DNA from: Corallococcus interemptor
GTDB taxonomy: Bacteria > Myxococcota > Myxococcia > Myxococcales > Myxococcaceae
Length of the DNA stretch: 36,418 nucleotides
NCBI RefSeq assembly: GCF_003668875.1
Contig: NZ_RAWM01000091.1
Span: forward strand, 1 to 36,418
Direction of reading: 5' to 3'
Shown here: positions 19,601 to 26,334 of the stretch, piece after piece
How positions within the stretch are numbered: position 1 is the first letter of the stretch
How the letters are laid out: the number at the start of each line of letters is the position of its first letter
The notes under the pieces: model-generated
Database searches by the model: none
What the model was told of the DNA's origin: nothing
Seen by the model: the letters and a program-made list of their open reading frames with translations, nothing else
Program-made: the position numbers and the translations under genes

Positions 19601-20901
19601 TCCCAGCTGGCGCCGCCGGAGAGCGCGTTCTTCTGGAAGGTGCCGTCGCCCTGGAAGCGCGCGGACGGCACCATCGTGCCGTCGGGGCGCTCGGTGTGCT
19701 CATAGGACCAGATGCTGGCGCACTCGGCGAACAGGCCGTTGCCGCGCTGGTTGGTGAAGTACGCGATGTTGTTGAGGACGTTCTCCGCCTGGTTGACGGC
19801 GCCGTCGCCGTTGGAGCGGTACTCCAGGCGGGTGCTGTTGCCAATCTCCCAGTGCGGCGCCCAGAACACGCGGTAGCGCGGGCGCTGGGTGACGGGGTCC
19901 ACGGCGTTGAGCAGGCCGTGGGGGTAGGCCGACGTGGAGATGAGGTCCGCGTTGGCGTGGAGCGCGTCGTAGATGAGGCCGGGCCGTCCGCCGTTGAGGG
20001 TGCAGCCGCTGGTGGTGCCCTGGGGGCAGCCGCCCGCGCCCGGGAAGTCCAGGCCCGCGTTGCGCAGGTAGTCGTCCAGCATGCCGCCCTTCACGTAGGA
20101 CGGGTCGCGGGTGTTGTGGTCATCCCGGTCCAGCAGGGCAATCTTCGGAGGCACCCGGTTCAGGCGCCGGCCGATGGGCGCGTTGAACTCGATGGTGGCC
20201 TGGTGCATGCGCACGTAGAAGCAGCCGCTGTTGTTGGTGAACGTGTCGCAGTTGCACGTCGTGCGGAACTTCTTCGGCGCGTCCGCCCCGGCGGAGGAGT
20301 TCAGGAAGTCGAGCGCGTTCTTCGCGTCCTTCGCGTCGATGATGAACGCGCCGCCCATGTACTGCACGTCGCGGAAGCCGCTGGCGCTGTTGAGCGTCGC
20401 CTGCGCGAAGTTGGGCCGCGCCTGGCCCGGGGTGGTGGCGAAGTTCTCCACGTCGCCTTCCGGGAACAGGCCGCTGGAGGGCAGCGCCTCCAGGGGCGGC
20501 ACCGGCACGACGGGCGCCGCGTCCGCGCGGGAGATGTGGAAGTCGCAGCCGTCGTTCCAGGCCGGGTCGTTCCACCGGCCGTTGTTGGGCGAGGGCGGCA
20601 GGTGCTTGTTCGTGGGCACGCAGCGGTTGGGGGACCGCTTCGTGTCGTCGATGGCCAGGTACACCGTCACCGGGTGGTTGGCGTTGAAGCCGCCCGCCTC
20701 GTTGGACTGCAACAGGCGCCACACCAGGCCGTAGGCCGACAGGCTTCCGCAGCCCTGCTGGAAGGTGGCCTGCTCCGGGATGATGAGCGCGCCCTGGCTG
20801 AAGGTGACGATGTCCGTCGCGGATGCCGGCAGCGCCGTCAGCAGCGCCAGGCCCAGCAGGATTCGCCGCGTCGCGGAAACTCTGGAGGAGATGGGAGCCA
20901 A
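16663..20901 (-). CDS. pilY1: PilY1-family type IV pilus tip adhesin
   Basis: The 1412-residue exported protein ends in the PilY1 beta-propeller domain (about residues 800-1300), recognisable by GGFIHSSPVVATASP, GLDGQVHAFYVSGG, LFALDVTNPLKPVLLWHI and LYVGDMEGRLWELD. PilY1 caps the pilus tip, promotes extension and mediates adhesion. The N-terminal 800 residues are specific to this protein; they include a Cys-rich patch (CNCDTFTNNSGC) and a tandem DTNGS repeat at residues 580-589. The calcium loop expected before YVGD is SQDSSGAA and has lost most acidic residues. I prefer TTG 20901 as start: it gives an immediate signal peptide (SATRRILLGLALLTALPASA), and GGTGA stands 4 bases before it. A GTG at 20991 would add 30 residues ahead of the signal. 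It is the first gene of the operon. Confidence 0.86.
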   Translation of the reverse strand: MAPISSRVSATRRILLGLALLTALPASATDIVTFSQGALIIPEQATFQQGCGSLSAYGLVWRLLQSNEAGGFNANHPVTVYLAIDDTKRSPNRCVPTNKHLPPSPNNGRWNDPAWNDGCDFHISRADAAPVVPVPPLEALPSSGLFPEGDVENFATTPGQARPNFAQATLNSASGFRDVQYMGGAFIIDAKDAKNALDFLNSSAGADAPKKFRTTCNCDTFTNNSGCFYVRMHQATIEFNAPIGRRLNRVPPKIALLDRDDHNTRDPSYVKGGMLDDYLRNAGLDFPGAGGCPQGTTSGCTLNGGRPGLIYDALHANADLISTSAYPHGLLNAVDPVTQRPRYRVFWAPHWEIGNSTRLEYRSNGDGAVNQAENVLNNIAYFTNQRGNGLFAECASIWSYEHTERPDGTMVPSARFQGDGTFQKNALSGGASWDGRNCTDPDYRNESSPRPACILYPNPGDPFSQLGDFRFNNVAGHTENYRTTYKNGVRRLAVSWKEYAPGDQYDNPAQVAANAQRGHDFFSFNQKDNDPQKATVVYLAGHDFKGSVAGTRIVLNTLLNLGSEPLQSERTVSAPVALDDTNGSDTNGSRALLLKTSYNAVTGYPPGADTYTPAQGSHWVFPYYPGTLRAHSLIGGDALSTGENSLSDGTLWNADARMPAPGDRNLFTYFGGEVTENPPLGAGRAAPHGVLQVGWQPEEVSGTRINRNYTATPNTGCVDVLKLSRATSRDGTFRYDFVKGPDGICDLQQATQYSPQLGGTDFGIANELINKLALYTDFNAVAMMLQRVRGFCYATQSGRDGASETPILEPTLTQCNNDAADNKAHLGGFIHSSPVVATASPHIPDRGAARPTVAYAAGLDGQVHAFYVSGGARYDGPVENLGFPNPDASARFKTDFAQRFRTGNLPQPGTELWSFLPATQLAGLRNNTARVNSAPAVFDVFADFVGTGRREWHTVLVANVGQTGRDLFALDVTNPLKPVLLWHIVGSHYATSSAPHSAVSLADRSLGGTDWTYTWDEDTSLFLLPPRSDPGRQPSGLYDYSGLGGSRGLSVGVGRLGLEPVYAVFVASSSSGAPPVTGSPGSPAKGVQVFAIDVATGQKLWQWQQAYSSSVDNSAPAAPTVSQDSSGAARLYVGDMEGRLWELDASTGMNVNVSRMGPACTDATPCKYTAMNIGNLPVTSQPISTNVGLARIPRDASDTSAFGNFKGKMVALVGTAGMDWVPDTVGGRFHALMLDAGLRLPLGVDGKRLDGTSIGANVAHTESVSYGVLQEPSPFPLIFPAPEHVYGNITIAGRTAYFSTAEQSVNDPMMLSASVRGHTYSVDLGSTPSTQADIRPMSGATLANYGGVAVYHRDNGGTSTDYVVGAEVSALRVARIENGSGTGPSSPDRALSVDGDNGVLYQLLNWSQRLLE

Positions 20902-20928
20902 GGGTTCACCGGGGGTAGGGGACCAAGC

Positions 20929-20955
20929 GACCCCCTTGGGGTCAGGGGTCACCCC
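20929..20955 (-). promoter_or_regulatory. Two adjacent inverted repeats in the pilY1 leader
   Basis: GACCCC-CTT-GGGGTC (20929-20943) and GGGGT-C-ACCCC (20945-20955) lie one base apart, 28 bases upstream of the proposed pilY1 TTG start. They could be a tandem hairpin in the mRNA leader or a dyad operator. Their presence supports a start downstream of them. No convincing -35/-10 or sigma-54 site was found between 20902 and 21112. Confidence 0.35.
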
Positions 20956-21112
20956 GGTGTGTGCACGCGGTGTGCCCTGACGTGGGAGCACGCGTGTGCG
21001 GGGAGGGCTCTGGAAAGAAACCGTGTGGCTGTGGGCAAGCGGCGTCAGCAGCTACGCAAAGCTTGCGAGGTCCGCATGTCGTGCATAGCGGTGGCGGACG
21101 CCGGGGCGCCCG

Positions 21113-21505
21113 CTAGTCGCCCAGCCTGCCGCCGCGGCCGGCCTTCTTCTCGGAGGTGCGCTTCTTGTCCTCCAGGCGCCTGCGCTTGGAGCCCTGGGTG
21201 GGCCGGGTGGCCTTGCGGACCTTGGGGACGAAGGTGAGGGCCTGCAGGCCCGCGCGCAGGCGGCGCACGGCGGCGTCCTTGTTCTGGGACTGGCTGCGGC
21301 GCTCGGTGGCGGTGACGGACAGCTCCGTGGGCGGGTGGCTGAGGCGCACGCCGCTGGCGGTGGTGTTGCGGTGCTGGCCGCCGGGCCCGGAGGCGATGAA
21401 GAACTCCACGTCGCAGACCTTCAGCAGGGCCTCGTCGTCCAGGGCGAGCGCCTCCCGGGCGGCCTGGCGTCGTGCGGGAGCGGTGGGAGTGGTCGGCGGC
21501 GTCAT
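21113..21505 (-). CDS. GGQ-domain peptide-chain-release-factor-like rescue protein (ArfB-like)
   Basis: The 130-residue product has the release-factor catalytic loop SGPGGQHRN with GGQ at residues 42-44, followed by ERRSQSQNKDAAVRRLR, a conserved segment of domain-3-only release-factor homologues. It has no codon-recognition domain. The C-terminus is a very basic tail (SKRRRLEDKKRTSEKKAGRG) like the one ArfB inserts in the empty mRNA channel. The expected role is hydrolysis of peptidyl-tRNA on stalled ribosomes. The start ATG 21505 has GAGGGA 8 bases before it. It is a single gene between a lipoprotein and the pilus operon, on the same strand. Assignment to ArfB itself, as against another stand-alone GGQ subfamily, cannot be settled by eye. 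Confidence 0.88.
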   Translation of the reverse strand: MTPPTTPTAPARRQAAREALALDDEALLKVCDVEFFIASGPGGQHRNTTASGVRLSHPPTELSVTATERRSQSQNKDAAVRRLRAGLQALTFVPKVRKATRPTQGSKRRRLEDKKRTSEKKAGRGGRLGD

Positions 21506-21576
21506 GGTGGCGTTCCCTCAAGTTAGCGCCGCCGAGACGCCGCCGGTACCCCGCGCCTGACGGGGGACCCCTGACT

Positions 21577-22290
21577 TCAGTTGAAGTTCAGGTTGAACGT
21601 GAAGCCCGTCTTGGCGATGCGATTGAGCTCATCGACGGCCACGAGCTTCACCACGTAGGGCAGCACGGAGAGGGAGCGGTCCGTGGTGACGCGCACCTGC
21701 GCGGTGGTTTCGCCCGGGGCCAGCGTGACGGGCTCGATGCCGAGCCGGGTGGTGCTGCTGGGGGTATCCATCTTCAGGGTGAGCGGTCCGGTGAAGCCCT
21801 CCGCGCGCGTCACCGTCACCGTCACCTGAGCGGACTGGCCGGCGAAGAGGTTCACCTGGCGGGGCTCCACGGCGATGGAGAAGGCCTCGTTGGGCTCGGG
21901 CGGCTCCAGGATGACCAGGGAGATGTTGCCCCGGGCGGTGACGTTGTTGGCGGGGTCCTCCGCCACCAGCTGCAGCGCGTTCACGCCGTAGGACGTGACG
22001 CCGCGGGAGACGGTGATGGTGGCGGTGCTGCGGGCGATGGTCTCTCCCTCGGGGAGGGAGAAGTCCGGGCCGAAGGTGACGCCGTCGGGGAGGATGGACG
22101 GGCGCACGCGCACCTCGCCCAGGTTGTCCGCGATGCGCTGGATGGCGACGTCATAGGGCACGGAGTCGCCGGGCGCGGCGGTGACGGTGTCCTCGCCTCC
22201 CCAGTCCAGGTGGTAGTAGGGCGTGTCGCCGCCACAGCCCAGGGCCAGCGCGCAGGCGAGGACGGCGAGACGGGGGAGGAAACGCGGCAT
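21577..22290 (-). CDS. Lipoprotein with Ig-like beta domains, function unknown
   Basis: The 237-residue product has a lipoprotein signal: MPRFLPRLAVLACALALGC, with the lipobox LALGC placing the lipidated Cys at residue 19. The mature part is a run of beta strands in two repeats that look immunoglobulin- or invasin-like: VRPSILPDGVTFGPDFSLP with STATITVSRGV in the first, and FSIAVEPRQVNLFAGQSAQV with VTVTRAEGFTGPLTLKM in the second. The second half resembles COG1470-type or BACON-like extracellular repeats, but no family is certain. GGAG lies 5 bases before ATG 22290. It sits 83 bases after the deacetylase gene on the same strand. Anchoring in a membrane facing the periplasm or outside is inferred. 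Confidence 0.8.
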   Translation of the reverse strand: MPRFLPRLAVLACALALGCGGDTPYYHLDWGGEDTVTAAPGDSVPYDVAIQRIADNLGEVRVRPSILPDGVTFGPDFSLPEGETIARSTATITVSRGVTSYGVNALQLVAEDPANNVTARGNISLVILEPPEPNEAFSIAVEPRQVNLFAGQSAQVTVTVTRAEGFTGPLTLKMDTPSSTTRLGIEPVTLAPGETTAQVRVTTDRSLSVLPYVVKLVAVDELNRIAKTGFTFNLNFN

Positions 22291-22373
22291 GGGGGCTCCA
22301 GGGGTGGCGAAGCGAAGGTTGAGCATGGAGCGGGGGCGCGAGGACCCGCAAGCGGCTCCGGGGAAGACGGGCG

Positions 22374-23273
22374 TCAGCGGAACAACGAACAGGCCGCGAG
22401 ATAAGTCCCGACGTGGGCCTCCAGGGACGGCGCCAGGGGCCTCGCGTAGCCGCCGCCCAGCGTGAGCACCACGGGAAGTCCGCGCTCCTTCGCCGCGCGC
22501 AGGACGCGCAGGTCGCGCTCGCGCAGCCCCGCGTGGGTGAGCGACAGCCGGCCCAGGGTGTCCTCCTCCAGCGGATCCACGCCCGCCTGGAAGAAGAGCA
22601 GGTCCGCGTGCGCGGACTCCAGGACGTGGGGCAGGTGCGCGTCCAGCGTGGCCAGGTACTCCGCGTCCCCCACGCCGTCCTCCAGCCCCAGGTCCAGGTG
22701 CGAGGGCTGCTTGCGGAAGGGGAAGTTGTGCTCGCCGTGCATGGAGAAGGTGAAGACGGACGGGTCCCCCGCGAAGACGGCCGCGGTGCCGTTGCCCTGG
22801 TGCACGTCCAGGTCCACCACCACCGCGCGGCGGATGGCGCCCTCCGCCTGGAGGACGCGGATGGCCACGGCGATGTCGTTGAAGACACAGAAGCCCTCCC
22901 CGTGGTCCGGGAAGGCGTGGTGCGTGCCGCCGGCCAGGTTCGCGCCGAAGCCGTCCTCCAATGCGGCCCGGGCGGCGGCCAGGGTGCCGCCCACGGACGC
23001 TCTCGCGTTGTCCACCAGTCGCAAGGACCACGGGAAGCCCAGCCGGCGCAGCTCCGCGTCCGTGAGGCCGCCGCCGAAGAAGGCATCCAGGTAGCGCGCG
23101 GTGTGGACGCGCTCCAGCTCATGGCGCTCCGCGCGGGGGGCCTCGTGGAAGGCGGAGGCGGGGAGGATGCCGCGCTCGAGCAGGATTTCGCGCAGCAGGC
23201 GGTACTTCGCCATGGGGAAGCGGTGCCCGTCGGGCAGGGGGACCAGGTACCGGTCGATGTGGAAGACGCGCAC
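22374..23273 (-). CDS. Histone-deacetylase-family amidohydrolase
   Basis: The 299-residue product has the arginase/deacetylase-fold signatures of zinc-dependent deacetylases: MRVFHIDRYLVPLPDGHRFP at the N-terminus, the tandem catalytic histidines H118-H119 (AGGTHHAFPD), zinc ligands D156 and H158 in VDLDVHQGNGT, the third ligand D233 in FFQAGVDPLEED, and LTLGGGYA near the end. All catalytic positions are intact, so an active amide hydrolase is expected; the substrate (acetyl-lysine protein, acetylpolyamine or a small amide) is unknown. The start is GTG 23273, which gives the conserved N-terminus; no Shine-Dalgarno sequence is close. The gene is divergent from the von Willebrand A gene over 132 bases that contain repeats. 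Confidence 0.92.
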   Translation of the reverse strand: MRVFHIDRYLVPLPDGHRFPMAKYRLLREILLERGILPASAFHEAPRAERHELERVHTARYLDAFFGGGLTDAELRRLGFPWSLRLVDNARASVGGTLAAARAALEDGFGANLAGGTHHAFPDHGEGFCVFNDIAVAIRVLQAEGAIRRAVVVDLDVHQGNGTAAVFAGDPSVFTFSMHGEHNFPFRKQPSHLDLGLEDGVGDAEYLATLDAHLPHVLESAHADLLFFQAGVDPLEEDTLGRLSLTHAGLRERDLRVLRAAKERGLPVVLTLGGGYARPLAPSLEAHVGTYLAACSLFR

Positions 23274-23280
23274 GGACCCG

Positions 23281-23337
23281 GGGCGTAACGCCCGCTCCGG
23301 AAGGCCGCAACCGGGGGCGTAGAACTTCCGGAAGGCC
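23281..23337. promoter_or_regulatory. Operator-like repeats between deacetylase and vWA genes
   Basis: GGGCGT-A-ACGCCC (23281-23293) is a perfect inverted repeat 8 bases before the deacetylase GTG. TCCGGAAGGCC occurs twice in direct orientation, at 23296-23306 and 23327-23337, a 31-base offset or about three helical turns; the second copy overlaps the palindrome CTTCCGGAAG (23325-23334). Together these look like binding sites for a regulator of one or both divergent genes. Confidence 0.45.
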
Positions 23338-23405
23338 TGTCCGTTACAGGAGCAGGCGGCGCGAGAAAGCCCGCCTTGCGAAGTCCGTCTCCCGGAGCCC
23401 AAGCC

Positions 23406-24665
23406 ATGAACCTGAAGCCCCTCTCGCGGGCCGTCCTGACGGCCGCGCTCGCCACCGGTCTGTCCGCCACCTCCGCCTGGGCCGTCACGCCCGTCAGCGC
23501 GCCGTCCGCGAAGGCGAAGCCCGCCGACACGCAGCAGCCCTCCGTGAAGGGCGAGCCCCAGAAGCCCACGCAGGCGCAGGGCCAGGACGTGCAGTCGCAG
23601 GCCCAGGGCCCCCGGCCTGAAATCGAGGTGGCCTTCGTGCTGGACACGACGGGGTCGATGGGCGGCCTGCTGGAGGGCGCGAAGCAGAAGATCTTCTCCA
23701 TCGCGTCGCGCATCTCGAAGGGCAAGCCCACGCCGCACCTGAAGGTCGCGCTGGTGGCCTACCGCGACCAGGGCGACGCGTACGTGACGAAGCGCTTCGA
23801 CCTGAGCGACGACATGGACTCCATGTTCGCGGAGCTGCGCAAGCTGGACGCGAACGGAGGCGGGGACGCCCCCGAGCACGTGGGCCGCGGCCTGGGCGAG
23901 GCCGTGTCGCTGCTCAAGTGGAGCCAGGACCGCGAGGTGATGAAGGTCATCTTCCTGGTGGGGGACGCGCCCCCCGCCCAGCGCGAGGCCGCCTGGGACT
24001 TCAAGCTCTGGTCCAAGCGCGCGAAGGAGCGCCACATCGTGGTGAACACGGTGCGCTGCGGCTCGGACTCGGACACGGAAGTGTCCTGGCGCTACGTGGC
24101 GAAGCTGACGGACGGCACGTTCGACTCCATCGACTCATCGGGCGGCATGGTGGCGGTGGCCACGCCCTATGACGCGGAGCTGTCGCGCGTGAACGCGGAG
24201 CTCGCGTCGAAGACGCTCTACGGCGGCCGCGCGGAGGCCCGCGCCATGAACGTCGCCCGCGCGGAGGCGACCAAGGGCATGGCCGCGGAGGCCGTCGCGG
24301 ACCGCATCAGCTACATGAAGACGAGCCGGGGCGCGGGCAAGAGCGCCCCCAGCGCCGGGGCGGTGAGCAGCGCGCCCGCGGCCATCGCGGGCGGCGTGGA
24401 CCTGCTGGAGAAGCCCGCCGCGCTGGACACGCTCAAGGACGACGAGCTGCCCCAGGAGCTCAAGGGCCTCAAGAAGGAGGAGCAGGCCGCGAAGGTGAAG
24501 CAGCTGTCCGCCGAGCGCAAGGCGCTGGAGGAGAAGGTCGCGAAGCTGGCCACCGAGCGCGACCAGTGGCTCACGAAGAACGCCCCCGCGAAGGAGGACG
24601 CCTTCGACGCCAACGTGATGAAGAGCGTGAAGACGCAGGCCGCGAAGTTCGGCGTGACGTACTGA
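23406..24665 (+). CDS. Secreted von Willebrand factor A domain protein
   Basis: The 419-residue product has a Sec signal peptide (residues 1-26, ending SATSAWA) and a Pro/Gln/Lys-rich spacer to about residue 70. A vWA domain follows with a metal-ion-dependent adhesion site DTTGSM (D80, T82, S84) and the later VGDAPP motif. The last 75 residues are a charged coiled coil (LKKEEQAAKVKQLSAERKAL, VAKLATERDQW). Such proteins bind ligands through a divalent cation in the periplasm or outside the cell. ATG 23406 is chosen for its GGAG at 8 bases and the immediate signal sequence; ten upstream in-frame codons are not used. Its stop is 4 bases from the stop of the opposing ABC permease gene, with no terminator between. 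Confidence 0.86.
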   Translation: MNLKPLSRAVLTAALATGLSATSAWAVTPVSAPSAKAKPADTQQPSVKGEPQKPTQAQGQDVQSQAQGPRPEIEVAFVLDTTGSMGGLLEGAKQKIFSIASRISKGKPTPHLKVALVAYRDQGDAYVTKRFDLSDDMDSMFAELRKLDANGGGDAPEHVGRGLGEAVSLLKWSQDREVMKVIFLVGDAPPAQREAAWDFKLWSKRAKERHIVVNTVRCGSDSDTEVSWRYVAKLTDGTFDSIDSSGGMVAVATPYDAELSRVNAELASKTLYGGRAEARAMNVARAEATKGMAAEAVADRISYMKTSRGAGKSAPSAGAVSSAPAAIAGGVDLLEKPAALDTLKDDELPQELKGLKKEEQAAKVKQLSAERKALEEKVAKLATERDQWLTKNAPAKEDAFDANVMKSVKTQAAKFGVTY

Positions 24666-24669
24666 AGCG

Positions 24670-26334
24670 CTACTCGCGCGTCACCGCCCGCAGGACAACC
24701 TCCCGGCGCTGCTCCAGCAGGCGCATCGCCAGGGGGCGCGTCCCCAGGTAGACGCCGAAGTGGAGCAGGGCGCACCCGAGGATGAAGGCCACGGACTGCC
24801 AGCCGGGTCCGTCCTTCCCCGCGGCCCGCAGCGCATGCCCAAACGGCATGCAGCCCACGCTGGCCGCGAGGATGCCCAGCATGGACGCGGTGAGGGGGAT
24901 GCGGTCGCGGCGCTTCAGGCTCGCGTGGAACTTCACCGGGAAGTACAGCGACAGGAAGTTGCCCGCGGCCAGCAGCATGGGCAGCACCGCCGCCACCGCG
25001 GCCATGGCGCACAGGAAGTCCACGAGCGAGCCCGTGCCGAAGTACACGCGGTAGAAGGCGCCCACCAGGAGCGCCATCCCCAGCGCGGCCACGCCCTGCA
25101 CGCGGTTCTTCGCGCGCAGCACGTCCGCCAGGTTCATGGGCGCGGCCAGGAACACCGCGAAGCCGTGGCCGTCATACGCGAAGGTGTTCTGCGAGAACGT
25201 GGACGCGATGACCACCGCGCCATAGATGCTCAGGCCGCCCATCACCCACGCGTCCGCGCTGCCGCCCAAGAGGTACACGAAGAGATCCCTGCCGGAGAGC
25301 AGCTTCAGCAGGATGGCCAGGATGAAGGGCACCGACGCCAAGAGCCGCGCGCGCGGGTTGCGCCACAGGTCCAGCACCTCGCGACGCAGGAGGGTGTCGA
25401 AGCGCGACTTCGTGGTGGCGAACGGGTCGCTGTCCTTGCCGTCTCCCCGGTCTCCGCCGGAGCGGCCCCCCGCCTGCCGGTGGAAGCGCATCAGGAGCGC
25501 GTACGCCACGCCCATGCCCAGGGCGGTGAAGAACAGCAGGCCAAAGGCCTCCAGCATCGCGATGCCCACGCGCCCGTGCGCCAGCTGTCCCAGCCCGTCG
25601 CCGAAGAAGCCCGGCGGCACCTGGCTGAGCGCCACCGCCGCGTTGACGATGAGGCTCATGTCCAGCGCGCCCACGCCCGCCTCGCCCACGCTGGTGAGCC
25701 ACGACGTGTCGATGGGCGGGATGAACGACGCGGCCACGAGGAAGGCCACCATGCCGCCGCCCATGATGCGCGCGCTGTGCTTCTCCCTCAGCACGTTGAT
25801 GACCGTGTAGAGGCCCACGCGGCTCCACGCCGCGCAGAAGAGCGCGAACAGCACGTAGAGCACCGCCGCCAGCCACGGCGAGGCCAGCCGGTGGCGCGAC
25901 GCATAGCCCACCGCCGCGCCGGTGAGGGGCGCGTAGAACACCAGGGCGCGCGGCTCGAAGAGGCTCGCCACCGTGGAGCCCATCAGCAGGCGGAACGGCG
26001 AGATGGGGAACGCGGCGTAGCGCGACAGCTCCGAGTGGTCATCCACGCCCGCGGACAACAGCGGCCACGTCACCCAGGTGGCGGCGGTGACGAAGCACAG
26101 CAGGTTGAGGATGAAGTACGGCCACACGTTGCTGTGCACGATGAGCGGCAGCCGCATCAGCTTGAAGAAGCTCAGGCCCAGCAGCACGCCCGGCGCGCTG
26201 GAGCCCACGAACGCGGCCACCGCGAGCAGGCGGCTCTTCCCCGGGCCCTGGTTGAGGCCCAGGTGCAGGCGCAGGCCCCAGAGCAGCAGGAGGTGCTGGA
26301 AGAAGCCGGGGACGGCCGGACGCGGGCGGCTCAC
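24670..26334 (-). CDS. ABC transporter permease protein, large membrane subunit
   Basis: The 554-residue, strongly hydrophobic protein has about a dozen membrane segments (for example FVGSSAPGVLLGLSFFKLM, LAAVLYVLFALFCAAW and MAAVAAVLPMLLAAGNFLSL). A central hydrophilic linker rich in Gly, Arg and Asp (RQAGGRSGGDRGDGKDSD, about residue 293) divides it into two halves, as in fused ABC-2-type exporters. No named substrate family is recognised. Its GTG start overlaps the stop of the ATPase gene by 4 bases, so the two make one transporter. Export of a lipid, polysaccharide, peptide or drug is possible; the sequence does not decide. Confidence 0.8.
   Translation of the reverse strand: MSRPRPAVPGFFQHLLLLWGLRLHLGLNQGPGKSRLLAVAAFVGSSAPGVLLGLSFFKLMRLPLIVHSNVWPYFILNLLCFVTAATWVTWPLLSAGVDDHSELSRYAAFPISPFRLLMGSTVASLFEPRALVFYAPLTGAAVGYASRHRLASPWLAAVLYVLFALFCAAWSRVGLYTVINVLREKHSARIMGGGMVAFLVAASFIPPIDTSWLTSVGEAGVGALDMSLIVNAAVALSQVPPGFFGDGLGQLAHGRVGIAMLEAFGLLFFTALGMGVAYALLMRFHRQAGGRSGGDRGDGKDSDPFATTKSRFDTLLRREVLDLWRNPRARLLASVPFILAILLKLLSGRDLFVYLLGGSADAWVMGGLSIYGAVVIASTFSQNTFAYDGHGFAVFLAAPMNLADVLRAKNRVQGVAALGMALLVGAFYRVYFGTGSLVDFLCAMAAVAAVLPMLLAAGNFLSLYFPVKFHASLKRRDRIPLTASMLGILAASVGCMPFGHALRAAGKDGPGWQSVAFILGCALLHFGVYLGTRPLAMRLLEQRREVVLRAVTRE

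Noticed and set aside
16846-21237. Antisense open frame of 1463 codons opposite pilY1
   Set aside because: It has the His/Arg/Ala/Val-rich composition produced by reading GC-rich genes on the wrong strand, it shows no domain motif, and the opposite strand encodes a clear PilY1.
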